Assembly (NCBI GenBank): GCA_016213325.1
Contig: JACRAY010000009.1
Coordinates: forward strand, 1-64,000
Direction: 5' to 3'
From: Burkholderiales bacterium
Lineage (GTDB): Bacteria > Pseudomonadota > Gammaproteobacteria > Burkholderiales > Burkholderiaceae_C
DNA: 64,000 nucleotides
A model generated the notes under the pieces. It did no database searches, was not told the DNA's origin, and saw nothing but the letters and a program-made list of their open reading frames with translations. Positions 46,301 through 55,260 of this stretch are shown piece by piece (position 1 is the stretch's first letter; each line of letters starts with the position of its first letter). The translations under genes and the position numbers were made by a program.

Positions 46301-49300
46301 GCCAACGTGGATCCGGCGCGCAACATCTTCACGGCCACGACGGGGATCAATGGGGACACCACCGCTGGGGTCGTCGAGCTCACCAGTTCCACCGGCACCA
46401 CGGTCACGCAGACGCAGGACATCAAGGCGCAGGCGCTCCTGCTCCATGGGGAAGGCGCTTTCACGCTGGCGCGCGAGACGAACGACGTCGCCAAGTTCGC
46501 GGCCGACACGGGTGCGGGCACGGTCCGCTACTGGGACGCCAATGACCTCATCGTCGACAGCGTGGTCTCTCCCAGCACGGCGGCGACGACGATCGGCATC
46601 GACCGCACCGGCAACGTCGAACTGAAATCGACCACGCTGACGCTTACCCAGAAGGCCAGCGTGGGAACCGCCACGCTGGAACTCAACACGTCGTCCGGCC
46701 AGGTGACGCAGGCGGCCGACATCACCGCCGGCAACCTCCTGCTGCGAGGCGATGCGGCCTTCGAGCTCACCCGCGCGACCAACAACGTGGGCATCCTTGC
46801 CGCGGAGACCGGGGCCGGCGTGATCCGCTACGCGGACGCGGATACGCTTACTGTCGGTTCGGTAGCACGTGTGGACGGCAGCGCCACCACAGCGGGTGTC
46901 ACCCGCACCGGCAATGTGAACCTGAACACTGTTGGCACGGTGACCCTGGAGCAAAACGTCAACGTGGGCGCCGCGACCGTCAGGATGCAGTCGACGACGG
47001 GCAGCATCGTGCAGACGGGCGGCGCGATCACCGCCAGCGGGCTGGGCGCCATCAGCGAGGCCGGTGACGTCCTGCTCGGCAGCAGCAACGCGGTGGGCAC
47101 CGTGTCGCTGACCGGCACCAATGTGCTGTACGGGTCGGCCGGCAGCTACGTGATAGGCGCCGTCGGCGCAGACGTCACGCCTGTGGCCAACGCGGGTTCT
47201 GCCCGCCAGTTCTTCAATGGGACGACCGGCATCCTGGCCAACACGGACTCCGGCGTGATCGAGCTGGACACCGACAGCGGCACGGTCACGCAGACCGCGG
47301 ACGTGAAGGGCCAGAGCCTCATCCTGCGCGGCAACGGCGGCTACACGCTGACGCGCGAGACGAACGACGTCACCAAGCTGGCGGCGGATTCCGGCAGCGG
47401 CACGATCCGGTACTACGATGCCGACGACCTGGCTGTCGACTCCGCTACCGCGCCGAGCAGCGGCACTACGGTGGCCGGCATCCACCGCACGGGCAGCGTG
47501 GAGCTGAAAGCGGCGACGCTGGCGATCAACCAGGAAGCGGATGTCGGCGACAACACGCTCGAACTGAACATCGCAGGAGGCACGGTCACTCAGGCCGCCG
47601 ACATCACCGCCGCCAACCTCCTCTTGCGCGGACCGGCGGCTTATGAACTGACCCGTGCGTCGAACGACGTCGACAGGATCGCGGCCGATACGGGTGGCGG
47701 CGTGATCCGCTACACCGATGCGAACTCGCTGGCCGTGGACAACGTGACGCCGGTCGCGGGCGGGGCCGCCGTTGCAGGCATCAGCCGCACGGGCAACGTG
47801 GAACTGAAGTCGGGCTCGCTCGTGATCGCGCAGCAAGCCAACGTCGGCACGGCCACGCTGGAGCTGAACGTCTCGGGCGGCACGGTCACGCAGGCGGCCG
47901 ACGTGAAGGCGGGCAACCTGCTGCTGCGCGGCGGGGCAGGGTACCTGCTGACCCGCGCCACCAACGACGTGAACATCATCGCGGCCGACACGGGTGGCGG
48001 CGTGATCCGCTACACCGACGCGAGCGCGCTCACGGTCGGCTCGGTCACGCCGGTGGGCGGTGGTTCGACGGTGGCCGGCATCGACCGCACGTCCAGCGTG
48101 GAACTGAAGTCGAACACGCTGATGATCGCGCAGCCGGCGAACGTGCACTCGGCTACGCTGGAATTGAATGTGGCGACGGGCACGGTCACACAGTCTGCCG
48201 ATATCACCGCGGCCAACCTGCTGCTGCGCGGCGGGGCGGGCTTCGTGCTGACCCGAGCCACCAACGACGTGGCGAAGATCGCAGCAGACACCGGCGGCGA
48301 AGACATCCGCTACACCGACGCCAATGCGCTGGCCGTCGACTCGGTCGTTCCGGTGGCCGGTGGTTCGGCCATCGCGGGCATCGACCGGACGGGCAGCGTC
48401 GAGCTGAAGGCGAACACGCTGACCATAGTCCAGAAGGCCAAGGTCGGTGAAACGCTGGAGCTAAACGTCGCGACCGGCACGGTGACCCAGGCTGCTGATA
48501 TCACGGCGAGCAGCCTCCTGCTGCGCGGCGGTGCGGCATACGAGCTGACTCGCAACACGAACGACGTGGACACCATTGCCGCGGATTCCGGTGGCGGCAC
48601 GATCCGCTATTGGGACGCGGACAGCCTTAGCGTCGGATCCGTCACACCGGTGGTCGGCGGCGCCGCAGTGGCAGGCATCGTCCGCACGAGCAGCGTGGAA
48701 CTGCTGGCGCCTACGCTCACCATCGACGCACAGGTCAACGTGGGCAGCGCCACCCTCGAGTTGAATTCGACCGGTAACGTGACGCAGGCCGCTCCCGTGA
48801 CGGCCGGCAGCCTGCTGCTCAGTGGTGGAACCGGAACGTTCGAGCTCACCAACGGCGGCAACAATGTCGCCACGATTGCCGCGCATGCCACGACGTTCCG
48901 CTACGCGGATGCGGACAACCTGGCCGTTGGCACCGTGGCTCCCGTGGGGGGAGGCGAAAGTGTCGTTGGCGTGAATGCATCGGGAGACGTCGGCCTGAAT
49001 GCAGGTGGCACGCTGACGCTGACGCAGCAGGTGACGTCCGGCGCGGCGCTCAGGCTGCAAGCGACGGGCGACATCACCCAGGGAACGGCAGGCGTCATTT
49101 CGGCGCCTGCACTCGGCGTCACCAGCTTGGATGGCGACATCCTGCTGGGTGCGGCCAGCAACAGTGTGACGACAGCCGCCCTTGCAGCCGCCAACGGCGA
49201 CATCGTCTTCAAGGAAAGCAACGGGTACACGGTGGGCTCGATGGCCGCCGACGACACCGCGGTGGCCGGCGTTGCCGGCAGGAAGATGTTCACCGTCGCC

Positions 49301-51976
49301 AGTGGCCTCACGGCCAAGGGCTCCGTGGACCTCGAAACGGAGACCGGCGTGGTCGACCAGTCTCAGGACATCACCGCCCAGAGCCTCGTGCTGCGTGGCG
49401 ATGCGGCCTACGAACTCACTCGCGGCACCAATGGCGTCGAATACATCGCGGCCAGCGACGGGGCCGGCACCATCCGCTATGCCGACAAGGACGGCTTGAC
49501 CGTTGGTGCGCCGGATGGCGGACTCGCCGTGGAAGGCATCAAGCGGTCCGGACCGGTCGAACTCAACGCAGTCGGCATTCTGGCGCTGAGCCGAAACGTG
49601 GATGTAGGCACCAGCCGGTTGACGATGCAGGCCGCAAGCATCGACCAGTCCGCGGGCACGATCACCGCCGGGACACTGGGTGCCGTCGCCACCGGCGGCG
49701 ACATCAACCTCGGGCAGGTCGGCAACAAGCTGGGCACCGTTGCCCTCGAGGCCCACGGCAGCATCGCGCTGGGCGAAGCGGACGGCTACACCATCGGCGC
49801 GGTGGGGCAAAGCGGCTCCGACGTTGACGTGCCGGACGGCCAGGCTGGCCGGCACATGTTCGACAGCACCGCAGGCATCGAGTCCGGGGCGGCCACTGGC
49901 GGTATCAAGTTGACCACGGTAGCGGGCACCGTCTCGCAGGCCGAACCCATCAAGGCGGCGAACCTCGTCGTCAATGGCGACGCGGCTTATGCCCTGGTAT
50001 TGGCAAGCAACGACGTGGACACGCTGGCCGCAACGACCGGGTCGGGTGCCATCCAGTTTGCAGACGCCGACGACTTGACAGTGGGCACCGTGGCCGCTGC
50101 AGGTGTCAGCGGTATCGCCCGCACCGGCAACGTCACGCTGAACGCGAACGGACCCTTGACGCTGGCTGCCGATGTGAATGTAGGCGCGGCCAACACATTG
50201 CGGCTGTGGGCGAAGGACGACATCGTGCAAACCGGCGGTGTCATCTCCGCGGGCACGCTCGGCGCCGTCAGTGCTACCAAGTCCATAACACTCGGCAGCG
50301 CAGGCAACTCGGTGGACAAGGTCGCCCTGCAGGCCGCGGAAAATATCTGGCTGTCGACGGCCGACGGGTTCGACATCGGCCAGGTCACCGCGGATCCCAC
50401 GGCACCGATGTTCCCGCTGACCAATGGCCTCCAGTCGAAGAGCGCTTCCGGGATGATCGAATTGGTGGCAGCGAGCGGGAACGTCGAGCAGACCCAATCG
50501 GACCCGATCAAGGCGCACACCCTGCTGCTGGGCGGCTCGGGCACGTATTTGCTGGACAAGGACGCGGTCAACGATGTCGCGCGCTTCGCCGCGCGTACCG
50601 GCGGCGCCAGCGACGGGACGATCACGTTCGTCAGCAGGGGCGACCTGATCCTGTCGGATGTGCCCACCCTCACCCCGAGCGGCGTCGCTTACGCCGGTAT
50701 CCAGCGATCGAACGACGTCACGATTGTTTCGCCGAATGTCATCACTTTCAGCGGAAACTTCGTGGCCGACTCGGGTGCCTCGAGCAAGGTGTTCCGCGTG
50801 GTCTCCACGGCAGCGGCCAATCCCGAGACGAACGTCCAGGTGCTGAAGGATGAACTCGACCGGTTCTTCGGCGGCAGCCTGGTGCCCACGACCACCCTGT
50901 ACCTGCCCGACGGCACATCCGTGCCCCTGGAGAACGCGGCGAGCCGCCTCGCGATCATGGAGACCGTGATCAAGCAGACGGCCACCAGCAAGATCACCCT
51001 CGACGGCGGGGTCGCACTGCGGATCGAGTCGACGCAAGGTGGCTCGATCCGGCTGAACAACGAGGCCAATGACTTCGGTGGCGCCAATTTCGACCAGGGG
51101 ACGATTTCGGTCCGTTCCGCGAGCAGCGCCAACTCGACGCCGGACTGGCGCGTCAGCTTCAATGCGACGCCCTATCTCGAGACCTCGACCCCCTACAAGT
51201 TGTCGGTGGTCGAGCTGGCCGGCTCCAACATCAACATCGGCAATTCGGGCAAGCAGGTCACCGTCAACACGTACTCGCCGACGGCTTCCCAGAAACCGAT
51301 CAACGTCGGGGTCGAAGGCGACCTGGTCAGGCTGTCGATGAGCCGCCTCAACACCAGCGAGAACTACATCGTCGCGCGCTATGGCGCGGTGCAGCTGCCG
51401 AATGTCCCGTTCGACTGGCAGTTGCCGGGCCTGACCCTGAAGCTGCTGTCCGACTTCGAGCACGGCGGAAGTTACGGCGAGCTGGGGTCGCCGCAGGATG
51501 CCGCCAACGGTGAAGGCCCGGGTATCCGCACCGCCATCGGCCTGCTCCCGGATGGCAAGTCGAAGAGCTGGGTGGTGGTCGAACCGCACCTTGGCCGCGG
51601 CGAAAGCGCTTTCGACCCGTCGCTGAAGGACTTCGCGCCGACGCGGATCTTCCTCGTGGGCCCGGTGGAGAACCCGGCGGTGTACCTCTTCACCGCCAAC
51701 GGGCTGTTCCTGGCATCGAACGCGATCGTGTACTACAACGGCCGGTTCGCGGATAACCAGAGCCAACGCTCGACGCTGTTGAGCATCGCCGAATTGATGG
51801 ACCGGATCCGCCGCGAAACGCTGGAACGTGCCGTGAGCACCGAGAACGTTTCACGCGACCTGCGCGAATCCATAGTGGTTGAAATCGGCGTCGGCCCGGC
51901 CGCCACCACGGGCAGCCAGGGCGCGCGGCAACCGGAGGCTTGCACGCCGGCCGGCGCCGATCTATCGTGCCGCTAG
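40370..51976 (+). CDS. Giant TpsA filamentous-haemagglutinin-like exoprotein
   Basis: About 3,868 residues. An extended signal peptide (MNKANTVYATQ..., RRRAVAVAAALLAAQGSLQA) leads to a TPS secretion domain with the NPNGI-type signature in FLSNPRGIVFG (~residue 125). The beta-helical body contains a filamentous-type DPTDVIIDN segment, then about 19 repeats (42880-50690). The C-terminal ~450 residues are non-repetitive and end ELMDRIRRETLERAVSTENVSRDLRESIVVEIG, a tail common to related Burkholderiales proteins. Start at 40370 or 40367 (ATGATG) five bases after GGAG. It would be exported by the upstream TpsB and act as a surface adhesin or fibre. Long open frames on the opposite strand are codon-bias shadows. 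Confidence 0.92.
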   Translation: MNKANTVYATQRSTSALRRTRMSARRRAVAVAAALLAAQGSLQALPQNGVPTFGTTSISTDANKMTILQGTQRAGIDWQSFSIGAGEFVKIQQPGTSSILFNRVLGPDPSLLFGSLQANGRVFLSNPRGIVFGVNSFIDVGSLVATTLKLSDESMLAGSYNLAGDAQSGSIVQQGHIKATGTVALVAPVIEQSGTIEAPRIGMAAAESVRIDLDGDGLVFMNVKTETAETRLRALGKLQADGGVVDLRAQARAGFTESVLNLDGIVLARGLGERNGQIFVDGGTAGITEVRGTLDASAAEGTGGNVTVLGQKVGLFGTATLDASGSTGGGNILVGGNFFGKGPERNSDAAFVDSTVKLNADATGDGSGGNVVVWSDLSTRFFGSITARGAGSGSGGMSEVSGKKFLQYAGTANLSSPSGKTGTLLLDPTDVIIDNTENDPDFSTTDPFTPTAAVNGGAHITWATIGTNLETADVTVTTVGSPDAAGGTGKITIADSPGNNVLPDNTARMLTLQADTGGIAFEAPVTIPTSLTLESKGAITQTSGSSIVVNGSTTFRGVGGGTGTYAVTLEDTGNDFKGLVTVKTSGDVSLTSKGTLKVALDGAGSVLLKGVETGVEVEGDAADLKIVSSGTTQFTGDTTIDTTLEIRSDGTVTQPGGKITASELKLNGDGAVTLTDSNNAVDTIAMATGSGNVRFENSKALAIDTVDGTDGITRTGEVSISADGKITISQDVSASVVRLQTTTGDIEQTAGKITATSLAVNSDGNVLLPGTTNAAGTVALQAGGSVVYGSAAGYAIGSVSGNGTVATVTGIGASTSTGVVELTTSSGTVTQTEPITSASLLLRGAAGYTLVDTDNAVAKLAADGTSGVIRYRDTDALAVDSVTPVDGSTAVDGITRTGNVELRAGAALTLTEAVDVGTATLELNAASGTVTQAADITAGNLLLRGAAAYTLTRSGNDVDKIAATTGAGVIRFTDTDSLAVDSVTPVDGSAAVAGITRTGSVELKAETLTLPQKADVGSATLELNVASGTVTQSGDITAGNLLLRGAAGYTLTNSGNNVAKIAADGTSGAIRYRDTDALTVDSVTPVDGSAAVAGITRTGNVELRSDTLTLTEKVDVGTATVELNAASGTVTQAANITAGNLLLRGGAAYTLTRVGNDVDKIAATTGAGAIRYADADGLAVDSVTPVDGSAAVDGITRTGNVGLNTAGTLTLAKSVGVGSSTVTLQTTVGSISQTGGSITAGELGAIAAGDVLLGQTANAAGKVALSSPGSVLYGSAGSYLVTTIAADTAPVVGTARQMFDGAAGISASTSTGLIELNTAAGTVTQDQDLTAQNLLLRGAGGYTLTRSTNDVTKIAADGTAGVIQYRDTDDLTLDAVTPIAGAPAVEGITRTGNVSLQADLLTLTKKANVGSATLELNVASGTVTQAEPITAGNLLVRGAAAFDLTQNGNNVGKLAADSGAGAIRYVDTNALSVDAVTPVAGTPAISGIDRTGNVGLNTGGTLTIAQNFTATGSTVTLQVTSGDIDQTGGALTATNLGAIVLAGDAKLGRTTNTISKAAVEASGSVLLGASTSYEVASAAADATAVANSPAARQMFDGADGLAAHTTTGVIELNTPSGTVTQTQDIVGASLLLRGGAEYLLTRGSNDVKNIAASSGAGTIKYTDATALAVSSVTPVSGGGAIAGIDRTGDVELNAVGTLTLTQNTKATGKKLLLESTTSSISQTGGTITATELGAVSLTGNVLLGNTGNTFSKAGISATNGNVLLGSSTSYEVAAIAADSTAVANVVTPRGVFSGATGIIANTTTGVIELNTADGTVTQSENVTANSLLLRGAGAYTLARGTNDVAKLAADSGAGAIRYADAGTLSVDAVTPVNGGAAIAGITRTGRVGLNTADALTLAQSVDVDTATVTLQTVAGNITQTGGTITAGELGAVSGTGSVLLTSANAAAKVALTGATSVSYNSGISYEIASVAADTTPVANVDPARNIFTATTGINGDTTAGVVELTSSTGTTVTQTQDIKAQALLLHGEGAFTLARETNDVAKFAADTGAGTVRYWDANDLIVDSVVSPSTAATTIGIDRTGNVELKSTTLTLTQKASVGTATLELNTSSGQVTQAADITAGNLLLRGDAAFELTRATNNVGILAAETGAGVIRYADADTLTVGSVARVDGSATTAGVTRTGNVNLNTVGTVTLEQNVNVGAATVRMQSTTGSIVQTGGAITASGLGAISEAGDVLLGSSNAVGTVSLTGTNVLYGSAGSYVIGAVGADVTPVANAGSARQFFNGTTGILANTDSGVIELDTDSGTVTQTADVKGQSLILRGNGGYTLTRETNDVTKLAADSGSGTIRYYDADDLAVDSATAPSSGTTVAGIHRTGSVELKAATLAINQEADVGDNTLELNIAGGTVTQAADITAANLLLRGPAAYELTRASNDVDRIAADTGGGVIRYTDANSLAVDNVTPVAGGAAVAGISRTGNVELKSGSLVIAQQANVGTATLELNVSGGTVTQAADVKAGNLLLRGGAGYLLTRATNDVNIIAADTGGGVIRYTDASALTVGSVTPVGGGSTVAGIDRTSSVELKSNTLMIAQPANVHSATLELNVATGTVTQSADITAANLLLRGGAGFVLTRATNDVAKIAADTGGEDIRYTDANALAVDSVVPVAGGSAIAGIDRTGSVELKANTLTIVQKAKVGETLELNVATGTVTQAADITASSLLLRGGAAYELTRNTNDVDTIAADSGGGTIRYWDADSLSVGSVTPVVGGAAVAGIVRTSSVELLAPTLTIDAQVNVGSATLELNSTGNVTQAAPVTAGSLLLSGGTGTFELTNGGNNVATIAAHATTFRYADADNLAVGTVAPVGGGESVVGVNASGDVGLNAGGTLTLTQQVTSGAALRLQATGDITQGTAGVISAPALGVTSLDGDILLGAASNSVTTAALAAANGDIVFKESNGYTVGSMAADDTAVAGVAGRKMFTVASGLTAKGSVDLETETGVVDQSQDITAQSLVLRGDAAYELTRGTNGVEYIAASDGAGTIRYADKDGLTVGAPDGGLAVEGIKRSGPVELNAVGILALSRNVDVGTSRLTMQAASIDQSAGTITAGTLGAVATGGDINLGQVGNKLGTVALEAHGSIALGEADGYTIGAVGQSGSDVDVPDGQAGRHMFDSTAGIESGAATGGIKLTTVAGTVSQAEPIKAANLVVNGDAAYALVLASNDVDTLAATTGSGAIQFADADDLTVGTVAAAGVSGIARTGNVTLNANGPLTLAADVNVGAANTLRLWAKDDIVQTGGVISAGTLGAVSATKSITLGSAGNSVDKVALQAAENIWLSTADGFDIGQVTADPTAPMFPLTNGLQSKSASGMIELVAASGNVEQTQSDPIKAHTLLLGGSGTYLLDKDAVNDVARFAARTGGASDGTITFVSRGDLILSDVPTLTPSGVAYAGIQRSNDVTIVSPNVITFSGNFVADSGASSKVFRVVSTAAANPETNVQVLKDELDRFFGGSLVPTTTLYLPDGTSVPLENAASRLAIMETVIKQTATSKITLDGGVALRIESTQGGSIRLNNEANDFGGANFDQGTISVRSASSANSTPDWRVSFNATPYLETSTPYKLSVVELAGSNINIGNSGKQVTVNTYSPTASQKPINVGVEGDLVRLSMSRLNTSENYIVARYGAVQLPNVPFDWQLPGLTLKLLSDFEHGGSYGELGSPQDAANGEGPGIRTAIGLLPDGKSKSWVVVEPHLGRGESAFDPSLKDFAPTRIFLVGPVENPAVYLFTANGLFLASNAIVYYNGRFADNQSQRSTLLSIAELMDRIRRETLERAVSTENVSRDLRESIVVEIGVGPAATTGSQGARQPEACTPAGADLSCR
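42880..50690 (+). repeat. About 19 tandem repeat modules in the TpsA gene
   Basis: By eye, 19 copies of a ~50-residue module with consensus NLLLRGAAAYTLTR-NDV-KIAAD and IRYTDADALAVDSVTPV are spaced either 300 bp apart or further apart where a longer segment (GNVGLNT...TLQT...SISQTGG) is inserted. The copies differ at many sites, so the expansion is not recent, although some neighbouring pairs are very alike. Confidence 0.85.
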
Positions 51977-52003
51977 GTTAAGGTTGCCGGGGACAGGTGT
52001 TGT

Positions 52004-53386
52004 ATGGGTGAGCAGTGGGAAGGCGCGCCGTTGCGGCGCCGGTCAGTGGTGCTGGCAGGGGCGGCGGCTTCGGCCGCCGGGTTGGCCGGGATGGGGCGGC
52101 ACGCGTCCGCGCAGTCGCCGGCACCCAATCGAGTCGCGCTGCTGATAGGCAACCGCGCGTACCCCGACGGCAATGACCTGCCGTCGATGCACACCAATGT
52201 GCGCAAGCTGCAGGCATCGCTGGAACAGTTGGGGTTCCGGTGCACGGTTCATCTCGACGCGAGCCGGGCCGTCGCTGTGCAGGCCGTCGCCGATTTCGGG
52301 CGCGACCTCAAGGCGAAACCCGCGGACACCGTTTCGCTCTTCTACTTCTGCGGCCACGGCATGCAGATCGACGCGGAGAACTTCCTGCTGCCCTCCCACG
52401 TGTTTCCGCGCACGCGCCCGCTCAGCGAGTCGCGCACGGTCAACGTGGAGTTGGGCCGCGATGTGCGCGAAGAAATCCCCAAGGTGCCTTCGGGCCTGTC
52501 GATTGCGGTGGTCGATGCCTGCCGCACGTCGTTCCGCGGCATGCGGCCCGAAGACGGCTTGAACCAGGTGACGGCCAAAGCGGGCGAACTGGTGGTGTTC
52601 TCCACGGGTGCCGGCAAGCCTGCCCTGGCGCCCATAGACGAGAACCGGCTCACGTTCTTCACCGAGGCGCTCGTCACGCGCCTGGAGGCATCGGCCGCCA
52701 GGCCGCAGGAGCTGACCTTCCCCGAGCTGTTCCGGCTGGTGGCCGCAGACACCGAGCGCACGATGAAGAACCACCCGGTGGAAGACATCCGCGCGCTCGC
52801 GCAGGTGCCCTTCATCGCCGACAACTCGGGCCAGGTCATCCGCGTGTCGCTCAAGCCGCCGGCGCCGCCGCCGGACGACCCGGCGCGCCTGCGCGAGGAG
52901 TCCGAGGCGCTCGAAGCATTGCGCCAGATGCTGTGGCCCAGGGACGTGCAGCGCGCCGCGGGCGAGTTCCTGAAGAAGTTCGCCCAGAGCAACTCCTCCG
53001 CGGCGGTGGAAGTGGCGTCGGCGGGCGCGAGCAAGGGCGCGCAGGTGCTCGCCAATCCCGACATCACGCTGCAGCGCCGCGACTTCCAGCTGCGCCCGGA
53101 CCTCGGCGACCGCTACAACGAGGACCTGCGCCGCGCGAGCCGCGGTGACAAGGACGCGGCGGCGCGCATTGCCGAACGCATCAAGCCCGGTGGTTTCACG
53201 GGCCCCGCTGCCACCGCCTACGAAGGCTGGATGCAGTTCGCCGCCGAACTCGGCAATGGCATTGCGGCTTACGAGCTCGCTCGCTTCTACAGCGCGGCCA
53301 ACCGGCCCGCGCTGGTCGGGCGCTGGACGGGGCGTGCCCGCGAGCTGGGCTACACGCCGCCGCCGGGCTTGCGCATGCCTCGTTGA
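52004..53386 (+). CDS. Caspase-like (C14/metacaspase) protein with Tat-like signal
   Basis: A 460-residue protein. The N-terminus RRRSVVLAGAAASAAGLAGM looks like a twin-arginine signal; the caspase fold follows (~40-260): RVALLIGNRAYPDGNDLPSMHTN, catalytic His in YFCGHGMQI and catalytic Cys in VVDACRTSF. The C-terminal ~180 residues are helical, with a Sel1/TPR-like GNGIAAYELARFYS. Such orthocaspases cut after Arg or Lys, often calcium-dependent. It starts 28 bp after the TpsA stop, so it may be co-transcribed, and converges exactly on the T6SS kinase gene (stops adjoin at 53386/53387). Confidence 0.88.
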   Translation: MGEQWEGAPLRRRSVVLAGAAASAAGLAGMGRHASAQSPAPNRVALLIGNRAYPDGNDLPSMHTNVRKLQASLEQLGFRCTVHLDASRAVAVQAVADFGRDLKAKPADTVSLFYFCGHGMQIDAENFLLPSHVFPRTRPLSESRTVNVELGRDVREEIPKVPSGLSIAVVDACRTSFRGMRPEDGLNQVTAKAGELVVFSTGAGKPALAPIDENRLTFFTEALVTRLEASAARPQELTFPELFRLVAADTERTMKNHPVEDIRALAQVPFIADNSGQVIRVSLKPPAPPPDDPARLREESEALEALRQMLWPRDVQRAAGEFLKKFAQSNSSAAVEVASAGASKGAQVLANPDITLQRRDFQLRPDLGDRYNEDLRRASRGDKDAAARIAERIKPGGFTGPAATAYEGWMQFAAELGNGIAAYELARFYSAANRPALVGRWTGRARELGYTPPPGLRMPR

Positions 53387-55246
53387 TCAGCGAACGACGC
53401 TGAAGTCGGCCGCGGCAGCGCCGTAGGCGCCGCATGCGGGGGTGTCACATTTCGGCACGCCCAGGTACAGCGGCCTCGCGCCTGCAGCCGGAGCTTCGGC
53501 TCCCCTGAACAGCACGCGGATGCCGTCCTCTTCCTTCTTCGTCGCGGCAGAGAAATCCAGCGGCGCGTCCGAGACGATCGCGAGCAGCCTGGCCTTGCCC
53601 AGGGGTTCGCCGAAAGCCATCTGCTCGCCTTGCGACTTCGGGGGCAGCGTGACGCCCTTGCCGGCTGCCAGCTGGTTGTCGGTCTTGCCGGAACGCGGGA
53701 ACAGGATGCGCACTTCCTGGTCGGTGTCGTGCACCAGCACGTAATACCAGCCCGGCCTGGAGGAAGTCAGCTGGACCTGCAGGGGCGTGACGTTCACCTT
53801 CAGCGTGGCTCTCTGCAGGGACAGGCCGACCTTGTAGTCGGCACTGGCTGCGCCCAGGATCTGCTCGAATGCCGCGGCCGGGTCTAGCGGCACGGTGGCA
53901 ACAGGCGGTGGTGGTGGCGGTGGCGCAGGGAGTGGCGTCGCAACCACTTCATCCCGTGGCGAGGGAGCAGGGGGAGGTGCTTGAGTCACCACTTCTGACG
54001 GGTCCGCAGGCTTCTGCGCCACTTGCTTGCCCGAGGAACCGAAGACCAGGAACGCCACGCCACCGATGGCAAGGAGGGCCACGCCGGCGATGCCCGCCCA
54101 GGCCATCGCGGGCAGTCCGGCCCGCTTGCCAACCGCCAGGGCAGGGGGCTTGTTCGCGGCCACCACGTGTTCGCCGACGCCCAGTTCCGCGCGAAACTGC
54201 TCCATCGTGCGCGGCCGCTTCTCGGGGTCGACCTCCAGCGCGTGGTCCAGCGCGTTCAGGAAGCGCGGGCTGTAGCGGCCTTGCAGCTTCGTCGCCAGCG
54301 GCACATACGAATCCTTCACCTGGCGCGCCAGCACGTTGCCGGGTGCCGTGCCTACCAGCAGCCGGTGGATCGTCGCTGCCAGCGCATAGATGTCGGTCCA
54401 AGGTCCCTGTTGCATACCCGAATCCGGGTATTGCTCGATCGGCGCATAGCCGGGCGTCAACATGCCGGTCACCGGGTCGCCGCGATCGATCACCTGTCGC
54501 GCAGCGCCGAAGTCGAGCAACAGGGGACGGCCGGAGCCCGCGAGCAGCATGACGTTGGCAGGCTTGATGTCGCGATGCACGATGCCTTCAGCGTGGACAA
54601 TTTCCAGAGCGGACGTCATCGCGTCCAGCAGTTTCAGCAACCAGGCCTCGTGCGGCTGCGAGGCCATGCCGTCGACGGTCTGTTCGAGGGTCGCGCCCTC
54701 GACCAGCTGCATCACCATGTAGGCGGTGCCGTTGTAGTCGATGTTCTGGTACACGCGCACCAGCGACGGGTGGTCGAACTTGGCGAGCGTCACCCCTTCG
54801 GCGACGAAGCTGCGCAAGCCGACGTCGAAGATTTCGCGGTTGCGCTCCGAGCGCGGGATTACGCCGTAGCCGTCGCTGCGCATCGCGAACTCGCGCGGCA
54901 TGTATTCCTTCAGCGCCCGATAGGCCTGCAGCCGGTGGTCGAACACCTTGTAGACGATGCTGAAGCCGCCTTGCCCGAGGCGGTCGACCACTTCGAACTG
55001 CTCGAGCCGGTAGCCGTTGGGCAGGTTGCCGTCCAGCGGGGCAGCAGGTGCGCGGGCGCCCAGCCCCATGGCGGTGGCCGCTTTCGCGCTGCCGGAAGGG
55101 GCCGTTCCGAATGCACCCGGCGACAACTGGCCTATCACCGTCGCATCAGGATCGACCGCCGGCTGGACGACGGGCCCGATCTCGCCGGTTCCGACCTTGG
55201 CCAGCCAGTCTGTCAGGTCATTCGACGAGGGGTCTTCCTTCTGCAT
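53387..55246 (-). CDS. PpkA-like T6SS-associated Ser/Thr kinase with DUF4384-type domain
   Basis: A 619-residue membrane kinase. An unstructured leader is followed by the kinase domain (~75-340) with LGQGGFSIVYKV, ALKEYMPREF, HRDIKPANVMLL, DFGAARQ and a TPGYAPIEQY activation segment; then a membrane span (GIAGVALLAIGGVAFLVFG), a proline-rich periplasmic linker and a beta domain (LQVQLTSSRPGWYYVLVHDTDQEVRILFPRSG) of DUF4384 type. Kinases of this type control T6SS firing by threonine phosphorylation. It is the last gene of the T6SS operon in this window; no cognate phosphatase or FHA gene is in view. Confidence 0.9.
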   Translation of the reverse strand: MQKEDPSSNDLTDWLAKVGTGEIGPVVQPAVDPDATVIGQLSPGAFGTAPSGSAKAATAMGLGARAPAAPLDGNLPNGYRLEQFEVVDRLGQGGFSIVYKVFDHRLQAYRALKEYMPREFAMRSDGYGVIPRSERNREIFDVGLRSFVAEGVTLAKFDHPSLVRVYQNIDYNGTAYMVMQLVEGATLEQTVDGMASQPHEAWLLKLLDAMTSALEIVHAEGIVHRDIKPANVMLLAGSGRPLLLDFGAARQVIDRGDPVTGMLTPGYAPIEQYPDSGMQQGPWTDIYALAATIHRLLVGTAPGNVLARQVKDSYVPLATKLQGRYSPRFLNALDHALEVDPEKRPRTMEQFRAELGVGEHVVAANKPPALAVGKRAGLPAMAWAGIAGVALLAIGGVAFLVFGSSGKQVAQKPADPSEVVTQAPPPAPSPRDEVVATPLPAPPPPPPPVATVPLDPAAAFEQILGAASADYKVGLSLQRATLKVNVTPLQVQLTSSRPGWYYVLVHDTDQEVRILFPRSGKTDNQLAAGKGVTLPPKSQGEQMAFGEPLGKARLLAIVSDAPLDFSAATKKEEDGIRVLFRGAEAPAAGARPLYLGVPKCDTPACGAYGAAAADFSVVR

Positions 55247-55260
55247 GGCCGGTGGCTATC

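Noticed and set aside
42917-48148. 1,743-codon open frame on the minus strand
   Set aside because: It lies antisense to the TpsA repeat array and its open state follows from GC-rich third positions and repeated units; composition is Arg/His/Gly/Val-rich shadow-like with no family signal or ribosome site.
48461-51766. 1,101-codon minus-strand open frame
   Set aside because: Antisense shadow of the TpsA gene, with the same codon-bias signature; the plus-strand frame has clear domains.
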